A stretch of 64,000 nucleotides of DNA, from the NCBI RefSeq assembly GCF_003403295.1, contig NZ_QUWV01000014.1:1-64000 (forward strand), written 5' to 3'. Made by a program: the position numbers and the translations under genes. This document shows, piece after piece, positions 52,562 to 60,421 of the stretch (within the stretch, counting starts at the first letter, position 1; every line of letters starts with the position of its first letter). Under the pieces are notes generated by a model. The model made no database searches. It was not told where the DNA came from and saw nothing but the letters and a program-made list of their open reading frames with translations. This stretch comes from Komagataeibacter melaceti. Lineage in GTDB: Bacteria; Pseudomonadota; Alphaproteobacteria; Acetobacterales; Acetobacteraceae.

Positions 52562-54806
52562 GGACGCGACCACTCCGCCCGGAATGGACGGAAAAACGGA
52601 TACCAGACTGGCGGACCGGGCTACGGGAATGACGGCGGATGTCAGCCTTGAACTGCTGGAGCAGGCCACGGACGGCATCGTGATCATCAATGAACGTAAC
52701 GAGGTGATCTTCTTCAACCCGGCGGCGGAAAAGCTGTGGGGCTTTGCCGAAAGCGAGGTGCTGGGACAGAATGTGAGCCGCCTCGTCCCCTCGGTCTATC
52801 GCCCCGACCATGACAGCTACATCGACCGGAACCGTGAGAGCGGCATGGACCGGATTGTCGGCACATCGCGCGAGGTCACGTTCGAGAACAAGGCCGGCGA
52901 CTACATTTCAGGCGAGATGTCGATCTCGACCGCCGTGCTGGGGCCGGAAAAGAAACGCTACTACATGGCCATCATGAAGGGCGTGACCGAGGAGAGCCAC
53001 CGCCGCAAGCTGCATGACCTGCAGAACACGGTGTTCGAGGCCATCTCGAACGACATGATGATCCCCGATGTGGCCGACCTGATCTGCCGGGAGGTGGAAA
53101 GCTTCGTGCCCAACACGGTGGCTGTCCTTATCCTGCTGGGGGACAACAACCGACTGCATATCCTGTCGGGTCCGGGCCTGCCGCGCCATTACGCCACGGC
53201 GCTGGAAAATGTGGAACTGAGCGAGGAAGACCTTGCCACCATCGCCCGTGATCCGCAGGCGGTCGGGCGCATCGTGTGGGACAGCTACAGCTCGCTTGGC
53301 ATCTCGCTGGGGCTGCACAACTGCTGGGCTTCGGCCATCAAGTCACGCAATGGCCGGATTTCGGGCATTTTCGCCCTCTATTCACGCAATCAGTACAAGC
53401 TGAGCGACTGGCCGCAGAAGATCGTGACCGGCTCCGTCTCGTTCTGTGGCGTGGTGATCGAGAATTACGAGGCACAGCAGCATATCTCCCAGCTTGCGAA
53501 CTATGATTCGCTGACCGGGCTGCTCAACCGCTCCGCCATTCACAAGGTCATCAGGTCGATGATCGACCTGCCGGGGGACAATAATTTCGCGATCTTCATG
53601 GTCGATATCGACCGTTTCCGCGATATCAATGACACGCTGGGCCACATGAATGGCGATGCCTTCCTCAAGGCCATTGCCCACAGGCTCAAGACCCTGTCGC
53701 GCACCAACTATATCATCAGCCGGTCGGGGGGAGATGAGTTCGTCATCGTGCTGCCCGACACGAATGAGGCGCGGGCCGTGATCTTTGCTGACCGGCTGAT
53801 CAAGGGCATGCAGGAGCCGGTCGAGATTGCGGGCAACCTGCTGGTCGTATCACTGGGTATCGGGATCAGCATTTTCCCTGAAAACGGCCCCGATGGGCAG
53901 TCCCTGCTCAGCCATGCCGAAAGCGCCATGCGCCGGTGCAAGAAGGAAGGGCGCGGGGGATACTGCGTGTCCAGCACGGCGGATAACCGCGCGGCGGAAG
54001 ACCGGCTCCTGCTGGGGTCCGCGCTGCGTGATTCGCTGGCCCGTGGCCTTTTGAACCTGCACTACCAGCCCCAGATCGATATCCGCACCGGCAAGCTGTA
54101 CGGGGCGGAGGCACTGTCGCGGTGGAACCACCCCACGCTGGGCAACATCTACCCCTCACGCTTCATCGCGGTGGCGGAGGATACCGGGCAGATCGAGACC
54201 ATCGGCGCGTGGTCGCTGGAGGAAGCGGTCAGCCAGGTCGTGCGTTGGGACAAGGAAGGGCTGCATGTGCCCGCCGTGTCGGTCAACCTGTCGGCGGTGC
54301 ATTTCTGCAACCGGGACCTGCCGCTGCTGATCGAACGTATCCTCAAGGAACATGGCGTGGCCCCCAGGCGGCTGACCGTTGAGATAACGGAAAGCGTCAT
54401 GATGGGGGAGAACGAGGAAACGATGCGGGGGCTGTCCGCGATCCGTGCCCTTGGTGTCGGGCTGTCGATGGATGATTTCGGCACGGGGTATTCGTCCCTG
54501 TCCCGTCTTACGCGCCTGCCGCTGACCGAAATCAAGATCGACCGCACGTTCATCATGAACCTTGAGCAGGATGCCAATGCGCAGGCGGTCACCACCGCGG
54601 TCATCGGCATTGGCAACCGGCTGAACATGACGGTCGTGACCGAAGGGGTCGAGACGGAGGCGCAGCTCAAGCTGCTGCAGGGCCTGAACTGTGACGTGGC
54701 GCAGGGCTACCTGTTCGCGCGGCCCATGACACCGGATGACGTGCTGGCCTGGTCGCGTGAGCCGCATCCATGGCGGCCGGACCCGCTGCCTGCACCCCAG
54801 CCGTAA
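52548..54806 (+). CDS. PAS-GAF-GGDEF-EAL c-di-GMP phosphodiesterase (DosP/PDEA1-like)
   Basis: A 752-residue soluble protein. The PAS domain (about 30-150) closely resembles the haem-PAS of E. coli DosP: His88 in RPDHDSYIDRN matches the proximal ligand, and Arg108 in SREV the distal Arg. Thr106 stands where DosP has its distal Met95. A GAF-like segment (160-320) follows. GGDEF is intact (394-398) without an RxxD inhibitory site. The EAL domain is complete: Glu521, Asn580, Glu612, Asp642-Asp643, Lys663, Glu699. It resembles the O2-sensing PDEA1 of cellulose-producing Komagataeibacter. It starts inside the preceding gene's end. Confidence 0.9.
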   Translation: MKQYEDATTPPGMDGKTDTRLADRATGMTADVSLELLEQATDGIVIINERNEVIFFNPAAEKLWGFAESEVLGQNVSRLVPSVYRPDHDSYIDRNRESGMDRIVGTSREVTFENKAGDYISGEMSISTAVLGPEKKRYYMAIMKGVTEESHRRKLHDLQNTVFEAISNDMMIPDVADLICREVESFVPNTVAVLILLGDNNRLHILSGPGLPRHYATALENVELSEEDLATIARDPQAVGRIVWDSYSSLGISLGLHNCWASAIKSRNGRISGIFALYSRNQYKLSDWPQKIVTGSVSFCGVVIENYEAQQHISQLANYDSLTGLLNRSAIHKVIRSMIDLPGDNNFAIFMVDIDRFRDINDTLGHMNGDAFLKAIAHRLKTLSRTNYIISRSGGDEFVIVLPDTNEARAVIFADRLIKGMQEPVEIAGNLLVVSLGIGISIFPENGPDGQSLLSHAESAMRRCKKEGRGGYCVSSTADNRAAEDRLLLGSALRDSLARGLLNLHYQPQIDIRTGKLYGAEALSRWNHPTLGNIYPSRFIAVAEDTGQIETIGAWSLEEAVSQVVRWDKEGLHVPAVSVNLSAVHFCNRDLPLLIERILKEHGVAPRRLTVEITESVMMGENEETMRGLSAIRALGVGLSMDDFGTGYSSLSRLTRLPLTEIKIDRTFIMNLEQDANAQAVTTAVIGIGNRLNMTVVTEGVETEAQLKLLQGLNCDVAQGYLFARPMTPDDVLAWSREPHPWRPDPLPAPQP

Positions 54807-54832
54807 GAAATTGCCCTGACATAACAGGTTGA

Positions 54833-54930
54833 TAGGTAATAAAAGTTTTCAGATATCGCCTTTTTTCCAACAAGGCGATGTTCTTTAAGGCTTTTCGGGA
54901 AAAGCTTCTCCAGAAACTTCTTCATGATTT
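54833..54930 (+). repeat. Composite palindromic repeat, copy R5 (3' of the phosphodiesterase gene)
   Basis: TAATAAAAGTTTTC, a left stem ATCGCCTT/AAGGCGAT (54855-54879), a right stem around CTTTT-CGGG-AAAAG, and the tail GCTTCTCCAGAAACTTC, then TTCATGATTT. This is the fullest two-stem copy. It begins about 26 bp after the stop codon and reads in the gene's direction. Confidence 0.62.
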
Positions 54931-55074
54931 CCAGCCGGGGCGGTTTGCATGGCAGGGCGCGCATGTCCTACATCGGGGGAAAGACGTGTGGGCACTGCTT
55001 GGCCCGGCACGATGTTTCCTGCCCCAGCTTCCGTTCGGTAACGGTTGGCGGGCACATGGCCACAGGATAGTCCC

Positions 55075-56421
55075 ATGACCTTACCCGTTTTTGATCTTTG
55101 TCTGAAAAATGGCAGTGTCGTCCTGCCAGATGCCACGGTCGTGACCGATGTGTATGTGCGCGACGGCCGTATTGCCCGACTTGGCGGGCAGGGCGATGCC
55201 GGCAGGGTCATTGACTGTACGGGCCTGACCATCCTGCCCGGCGTGATTGATACGCAGGTCCATTTCCGTGAGCCGGGCCTGACCGGGGCGGAGGATCTGG
55301 CCACCGGCAGCATGGCTGCCGTGATGGGCGGCGTGACCGCCGTGTTCGAGATGCCCAACACCCGCCCCGCCACCGACTGCCCGGAAGCGGTGCTGGACAA
55401 GCTTGAGCGCGCACGTGGGCGCATGTGGTGTGACCATGCCTTCTACGTTGGCGCGACCACCGACAATGCGGACCGCTGTGGTGAGCTGGAAATGCTGCCG
55501 GGTACGGCAGGCATCAAGATTTTCATGGGTTCATCCACCGGCAACCTGCTGGTGTCGGATGACCGGGTGCTGGAACGTGTGCTGCGCTCCGGCCGCCGCC
55601 GCGTCGCCATCCATGCTGAGGATGAAACCCGTCTGCAGGAGCGCCTGTCCGAGCGGCAGGCGGGCGATCCGTCCTCCCACCCCGTATGGCGCGATGAGGA
55701 GACGGCCCTGCGCGCCACGCAGCGCATCGTGCATCTGGCGCGGCGCACGGGGCGGCGTATCCATGTCCTGCATGTCACCACGCCCGCAGAGCTGGAATTC
55801 CTTTCGGCGCATAAGGACATCGCCAGTTGCGAGGTCACGCCCCAGCACCTGACCCTGGCGGGGGAAGACGCCTATGCCGAACTTGGCACACTGGCGCAGA
55901 TGAACCCGCCCATCCGTGGCCGCGAATGGCGTGACGGGCTGTGGTACTGGATGGACCAGCGCGTGCCCGACATCATCGGCTCCGACCATGCGCCGCATAC
56001 GCTGGAAGCCAAGCAGCGTGCCTATCCCGATTCGCCTTCCGGTATGCCGGGCGTGCAGACGCTGCTGCCGCTGATGCTCGATCACGTGGCCCATGGGCGG
56101 CTGTCACTACGCCGGGTGGTGGACATGACCTCCACCGGGCCGCAGCGCCTGTTCGGACTCGTGGGCAAGGGGCGTATTGCGGTGGGGTTTGATGCCGATT
56201 TCTCGGTCGTGGACCTTGGTGCCCGCTGGACGGTCCAGCAGGACTGGCTGGCCTCGAAATGCGGGTGGTCGCCTTTTGTCGGGCGTGAACTGACGGGTCG
56301 CCCGATTGGTACGGTCATTCGGGGTAATGTCGTGATGTGGGAAAATGAACTGGCGCCCACCGCACAGGGTGAACCCCTGCGCTTTGAGGCAACGGACCGC
56401 CCGCAGGGTTCTGAAGCCTAA
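55075..56421 (+). CDS. pyrC: Dihydroorotase, class I
   Basis: A 448-residue amidohydrolase from the ATG at 55075. Metal and catalytic residues include His63 and Arg65 (TQVHFREPG), Asn95 (EMPNT), Lys148 (GIKIFMGSSTG), His180 (AIHAEDE), His233 (LHVTTP) and Asp304 (GSDHAPHT). Gln61 replaces the first His of the usual HxH pair, a variant I recall from other alphaproteobacterial and Bacteroidetes enzymes. It closes carbamoyl-aspartate to dihydroorotate in pyrimidine synthesis. It follows repeat R5 and is followed directly by R6. pyrB is not in view. Confidence 0.88.
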   Translation: MTLPVFDLCLKNGSVVLPDATVVTDVYVRDGRIARLGGQGDAGRVIDCTGLTILPGVIDTQVHFREPGLTGAEDLATGSMAAVMGGVTAVFEMPNTRPATDCPEAVLDKLERARGRMWCDHAFYVGATTDNADRCGELEMLPGTAGIKIFMGSSTGNLLVSDDRVLERVLRSGRRRVAIHAEDETRLQERLSERQAGDPSSHPVWRDEETALRATQRIVHLARRTGRRIHVLHVTTPAELEFLSAHKDIASCEVTPQHLTLAGEDAYAELGTLAQMNPPIRGREWRDGLWYWMDQRVPDIIGSDHAPHTLEAKQRAYPDSPSGMPGVQTLLPLMLDHVAHGRLSLRRVVDMTSTGPQRLFGLVGKGRIAVGFDADFSVVDLGARWTVQQDWLASKCGWSPFVGRELTGRPIGTVIRGNVVMWENELAPTAQGEPLRFEATDRPQGSEA

Positions 56422-56492
56422 AAATAAAAGTTTTTGGGTGCCGCCTTTTTTCAAAAAGGCGGCGTTACCCCAATCTTTTTGAAGTTTTGGGG
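56422..56492 (+). repeat. Composite palindromic repeat, copy R6 (3' of pyrC)
   Basis: Starts directly after the pyrC stop: AATAAAAGTTTTTGGGTGCC, stem GCCGCC/GGCGGC (56440-56463), then a second hairpin CCCCAA/TTGGGG (56468-56492). Almost identical to the inverted copy R3 over its first 40 nt. The placement strongly suggests that it terminates pyrC transcription. Confidence 0.65.
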
Positions 56493-56705
56493 AGGCCACC
56501 GGCCCGGCTGCAAAGCCGGGTCTGGCAGGCAAAAGCGGCATGATGGATCATTGCCGCAGCAGGTCGGAATATGGGCCTGCGTCGCGTGCCCTCTATTCCC
56601 ACGATGGCGAAAATCACCGGAATTCCGGGAAAGTGGATGCGAACAGAAAACCACCCCGATGTATCAGGTGAAATTCCAGCACATATTCATTTTTAAGGGA
56701 ATGAA

Positions 56706-56781
56706 TGGTGCCCAAGGGCGGGATCGAACCACCGACACTGCGATTTTCAGTCGCATGCTCTACCAACTGAGCTACTTGGGC
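56706..56781 (-). tRNA. tRNA-Phe (anticodon GAA)
   Basis: Minus strand: acceptor GCCCAAG/CTTGGGC, D arm GCTC-AGTTGGTA-GAGC, anticodon arm TGCGA-CTGAAAA-TCGCA with anticodon GAA, T arm GGTGG-TTCGATC-CCGCC. The 3' CCA is encoded (56706-56708). Confidence 0.95.
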
Positions 56782-56840
56782 ACCGGGCCGTTGTCCGGCG
56801 CATCACGGTGGTCTGTGCCTCCGTGACGGTGGACAAGCGT

Positions 56841-57047
56841 TTAACCTACCTCATCGTCGGGATCAACCCGTCTTGTGTATTTTTCATCCGCGTCGGGTGC
56901 GATCTCTGTCGATGGCACGCGGTACTGCCCCGAAAACCAGCGACCAAGATCAACATCGGCGCAGCGGCGTGAGCAGAATGGCCGGTAGCGGGCCTGCGCG
57001 GGCTGGCCGCAGATGGGGCAGGGCGGCAGGGTGGATGGTTCAGTCAT
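56841..57047 (-). CDS. yacG: DNA gyrase inhibitor YacG
   Basis: A 68-residue zinc-finger protein with CPICG and FCSRRC (four Cys, C-x2-C-x15-C-x3-C spacing), then the conserved DLGRWFSGQYRVP. In E. coli YacG binds GyrB and blocks supercoiling. The ATG at 57047 overlaps the RNase E/G stop by 8 bp and has GGAG upstream. It ends the leftward infA-maf-RNase-yacG run, an order common in alphaproteobacteria. Confidence 0.9.
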   Translation of the reverse strand: MTEPSTLPPCPICGQPAQARYRPFCSRRCADVDLGRWFSGQYRVPSTEIAPDADEKYTRRVDPDDEVG

Positions 57048-58158
57048 GGTCAAATCTCCAGCCATTGGCGGGCAGGGTCTGATCCGGGACAGGCTGGAGC
57101 ATGCGGCCGGTCAGGCGCATGAAATCCTCCATCCAGGCGGGATGGTCCTGCAGGATCTGCATGATACCATATCCACATTCCAGCCTGACAGGCCGACCAT
57201 TGGGCGGCATGCCCCGGTCTGCCTGCATCCGCACCCGCAGTGCGCGCAGCAGGCGGCCCGCGCGGGAGTTCAGCAGTTCATGCAGTGGCGGATGCACGCG
57301 CGGCCGCACGATCTCGGCCAGCCCCAGCGCCGTAAAGCCCAGAAAGCGCGGGCGCAGCGGGTCAAGCGCCAGTGCGGCCCCGATCGTCTCCCCGAGCGCC
57401 CTGCGCTTGCGGATGGCCAGACCCGCTACATCCACGATAATCGCGCCAGACAGGTTGCGCAGCCGCAACTGGTGCAGCAGGTCGGGCAGGGCATCACGGT
57501 TGGCGGCGAACTGGGCGGTCTGCTTGGGGCGCCTGTCCGCGCTGGCTGCCCCGCCATCCATGTCAATCGCCACCAGCGCCGGGGTGGGGGTGATGCTGGC
57601 CGACATGCCGCCGGGCAGGGCCACGACGGGGTCTTCCAGCGCATCGGCCTGCGCGCGCAATTCACTGTCAAAGGCAGAGTTGACGCGCGTAAGCCGGGGG
57701 TGGAAGGCAGCAGGGATCAGGGTTGCGATATTTGCGTCATCAATCACGATGGGCGCATCGGGATACTGCCGGGCAAGGCGTTCCAGCGGTGTCGGGCCAC
57801 GCCGCAGCAGTTGTGGCTCAGCCCCGCCGGGCAGGTTGGAGGGCAGGTTGCGCGCGCCCAGCCGCACGCCCTTGCCGCCCTGCGCGCTGCGGGTAACGGT
57901 CACAAGGACGCTCTGCCCCTGTGTCAGCGGGCCAAGCCCCTCGGAATCAGGCAGGAAGCCCGCCTGTTCCTGTCCGGGCAGGGTGATGAAGGTACCGCCA
58001 AGGGCGGGCACGTGGGCGCTGACGGGCGCGCGATAGATGTCACCCACCCCGTCGGCCATGTCAGGCCGCCACAGGGTGAAATCCAGCAGTTGCCCGTTGC
58101 CGGTTACGGCAAGGCGGATTTCCCCCGGCCCGCTGCTGGCGCAGATGCGCGTGTTCAA
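57040..58158 (-). CDS. Ribonuclease E/G family protein, short form
   Basis: A 372-residue protein from a TTG at 58158 that overlaps the maf stop (TTGA). An N-terminal S1-like region (DIYRAPVSAHVPALGGTFI, then GQEQAGFLP) precedes the RNase E/G catalytic domain. The two expected metal Asp residues are in GAIIVDVAG and ALALDPLRPR, followed by the GLAEIVRPR core. The CPxC Zn-link that normally joins subunits is missing; after PRV comes HPPLHELLNSRAG. Thus it is likely an RNase with altered assembly. The first 25 residues (NTRICASSGPGEIRLAV) replace the usual start. Confidence 0.82.
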   Translation of the reverse strand: MNTRICASSGPGEIRLAVTGNGQLLDFTLWRPDMADGVGDIYRAPVSAHVPALGGTFITLPGQEQAGFLPDSEGLGPLTQGQSVLVTVTRSAQGGKGVRLGARNLPSNLPGGAEPQLLRRGPTPLERLARQYPDAPIVIDDANIATLIPAAFHPRLTRVNSAFDSELRAQADALEDPVVALPGGMSASITPTPALVAIDMDGGAASADRRPKQTAQFAANRDALPDLLHQLRLRNLSGAIIVDVAGLAIRKRRALGETIGAALALDPLRPRFLGFTALGLAEIVRPRVHPPLHELLNSRAGRLLRALRVRMQADRGMPPNGRPVRLECGYGIMQILQDHPAWMEDFMRLTGRMLQPVPDQTLPANGWRFDHD

Positions 58159-58784
58159 CGGAGCCAGTTCCCCTTCTGCCCGCGCAGCATCTGCGCCGTC
58201 TCGAACAGGGGCAGGCCCACGATGCCGGTGTAGCTGCCCGACAGGAACCGCACGAATGCCGCCGCGTGCCCCTGTATGGCGTAACCGCCCGCCTTGCCGT
58301 TCCAGTCTCCGGCGGCAAGAAGTGCCTCGATCTGTGCGGGGGTCAGGCGGGAAAACGTCACCGTGCTGGTAACAAGCCGGTTGCCCGCACGTCCCTCGCG
58401 CCATGCGGCGGTGGGGCGGATGGACACGGCCGTATGGACGCTGTGGCGGCGGCCGGACAGCAGGTTGAGGCAGGTGCGCGCGGTCTGCGCGTCCTCGGCC
58501 TTGGGCAGGATGCGCCGCCCGAGTGCGACAACCGTGTCGGCAGCGATGACGAGTGCCGGAATATCGAGTGCGGCCGCCACATGGTCCGCCTTTTCAGCGG
58601 CCAGCCGCTGGGCATAGGGGCGGGGCAGTTCGTCGCGGCGGGGTGTCTCGTCAATATCGGCGGGATATATGCGGTCCGGGACGATCCCGATCTGGCGCAG
58701 GAGTTCCTGCCGCCGGGGGGAGGCCGAGGCAAGGACCATCCGCGCGCCCGCATCCACCCCCGCCGGGGTGGGGGCTTCGGTCAT
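58155..58784 (-). CDS. maf: Maf-like nucleotide pyrophosphatase
   Basis: A 209-residue protein with the Maf signature ASASPRRQELLRQIG near residue 20, DETP, KADHVAA and ADTVVALGRRILPKAED. The family hydrolyses non-canonical or pyrimidine nucleoside triphosphates and is linked to division control. The ATG at 58784 is preferred to an upstream TTG. It lies 17 bp after infA and overlaps the RNase E/G gene, so the run is probably co-transcribed. Confidence 0.93.
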   Translation of the reverse strand: MTEAPTPAGVDAGARMVLASASPRRQELLRQIGIVPDRIYPADIDETPRRDELPRPYAQRLAAEKADHVAAALDIPALVIAADTVVALGRRILPKAEDAQTARTCLNLLSGRRHSVHTAVSIRPTAAWREGRAGNRLVTSTVTFSRLTPAQIEALLAAGDWNGKAGGYAIQGHAAAFVRFLSGSYTGIVGLPLFETAQMLRGQKGNWLR

Positions 58785-58801
58785 GACCGACAATGCGCGG
58801 C

Positions 58802-59020
58802 TTACTTGAAGCGGAAGGTGATGCGACCCTTTGTCAGGTCATAGGGCGTCATTTCCACATTCACGCGGTCCCCCGCGAGGACACGGATGCGGTTCTTGCG
58901 CATCTTGCCGCTGGTATGCGCCAGGATGGTATGCTCATTATCCAGCGTGACGCGGAACATGGCGTTGGGCAGCAGCTCGGTTACCGTGCCGCTGAATTCA
59001 ATCATGTCTTCTTTAGACAT
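58802..59020 (-). CDS. infA: Translation initiation factor IF-1
   Basis: A 72-residue S1-fold protein beginning [20 protein letters not shown], the exact length of the family. The [16 protein letters not shown] and [12 protein letters not shown] motifs are intact. GAAGGA precedes the ATG at 59020; an in-frame ATG four codons earlier is less likely. It binds the 30S A site during initiation. It heads the leftward maf-RNase-yacG run. Confidence 0.97.
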   Translation of the reverse strand: MSKEDMIEFSGTVTELLPNAMFRVTLDNEHTILAHTSGKMRKNRIRVLAGDRVNVEMTPYDLTKGRITFRFK

Positions 59021-59107
59021 CGTGTCCTTCAATCATTGGAGTTGCCGTTTTGCTGCGGGCCCGCAGCGCAGTACGGTTGGTTTATGTGGGGGTGCGGGCG
59101 GCGCGGG

Positions 59108-60421
59108 TCAAGCTCCATCATGCGCGCGGTCAAGTGCGGCAAGCCTTACGGCCACGCTCAGGGCATGCGCATCAAGCCCTTCCGCCTCCGCCAGGCTTAC
59201 GGCGGCGGGGCCGATTTCACGTAGCGACTCGGCCTGCGCCTCGATGAACGTGGTGCGCTTGATGAAGTCGAACACCGACAGCCCGGACGAGAAACGCGCC
59301 GTGCGGCTGGTCGGCAGCACGTGGTTGGGGCCACCCACGTAATCGCCAATGGCCTCGGGGCAGTACCGCCCGACAAAGATGGCCCCGGCATGGCGCACCC
59401 GGTCGAATACCGGAGTGGGCGCATCGACCATGAGTTCCAGATGTTCCGGCGCGATCTCGTTTACAAGGTCCGCCGCCTCATCAAGGTTGCGCACGGTAAT
59501 GATCGCCCCGTGCGTATCCCAGCTTGTGCGGGCGATTTCGGCACGCGGCAGGGTCTTGAGTTCGGTTGCGACCGCCTGTTCCACCTTTGCCGCCATCTCC
59601 GCATCGGGCGTGATCAGGATGGACTGGGCCATGGGGTCGTGTTCCGCCTGCGCCAGGAGGTCGAGGGCGATGGCGCGCGGGTCGTTATTGCCATCCGCCA
59701 CCACGACCACCTCGGACGGGCCGGCGATGGAGTCGATTCCCACCGTGCCGAACACCTGCCGCTTGGCCTCGGCTACATAGGCATTGCCCGGACCCACTAC
59801 ACGGTCCACCGGGGCGATGGTGGCGGTGCCATAGGCCATGGCCCCCACCGCCTGCGCGCCACCCACGCGGTAGATTTCGGTCACGCCAGCGCGCCGTGCC
59901 GCCGCCAGCACCAGCGGGTTGAGCACGCCATCGGGCGTGGGCACGCACATGGCGATGCGCCGCACGCCCGCCACATGCGCGGGGATGGCGTTCATCAGCA
60001 CGGAGGAGGGATAGGCCGCCTTGCCACCGGGCACGTAAAGCCCGACCGAATCCAGCGCCGTCCAGCGCATGCCCAGCGTAACCCCGGCGGCGTCGGTATA
60101 GCACAGGGACTCCGGCATCTGTGCCCTGTGGAACGACTCGATGCGGGTGGCCGCGAGGTCCAGTGCCGCCAGCAGTTCGGCCGAAACACTGGCGCAGGCG
60201 GCCTCGATCTCATCCGCCGTGATGCGCAGGCCCGCGGGCGTTACGTCCATGCGGTCGAAGCGGCGGGTGAACTCACACAGTGCCTCATCCCCACCGGCGC
60301 GTACGGCGGCGAGGATTTCAGCCACCGGGGCGTCCACGCTGGCGGTGTCACTGTCCCGCTCGGCCAGCAGGCTTGTGAACTGCGCGCGGAAATCGGGCTG
60401 TGTAATGTCGAGACGCTTCAT
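59108..60421 (-). CDS. hisD: Histidinol dehydrogenase
   Basis: A 437-residue enzyme of normal length. Diagnostic stretches are YVPGGKAAYPSSVLMNAIPA, GGAQAVGAMAYGT, GPGNAYVAEAKRQVFG and IAGPSEVVVVAD, with GGPNHVLPTSRTARFSSGLS near the C-terminus containing a Zn/catalytic His. It oxidises histidinol to histidine in two NAD-dependent steps. Its start overlaps the hisG stop (ATGA), so the two are translationally coupled. Confidence 0.96.
   Translation of the reverse strand: MKRLDITQPDFRAQFTSLLAERDSDTASVDAPVAEILAAVRAGGDEALCEFTRRFDRMDVTPAGLRITADEIEAACASVSAELLAALDLAATRIESFHRAQMPESLCYTDAAGVTLGMRWTALDSVGLYVPGGKAAYPSSVLMNAIPAHVAGVRRIAMCVPTPDGVLNPLVLAAARRAGVTEIYRVGGAQAVGAMAYGTATIAPVDRVVGPGNAYVAEAKRQVFGTVGIDSIAGPSEVVVVADGNNDPRAIALDLLAQAEHDPMAQSILITPDAEMAAKVEQAVATELKTLPRAEIARTSWDTHGAIITVRNLDEAADLVNEIAPEHLELMVDAPTPVFDRVRHAGAIFVGRYCPEAIGDYVGGPNHVLPTSRTARFSSGLSVFDFIKRTTFIEAQAESLREIGPAAVSLAEAEGLDAHALSVAVRLAALDRAHDGA

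Noticed and set aside
58159-58404. Longer start for the RNase E/G gene inside maf
   Set aside because: It would overlap maf by about 250 bp; the TTGA overlap at 58155-58158 gives a normal junction and the conserved region begins after it.
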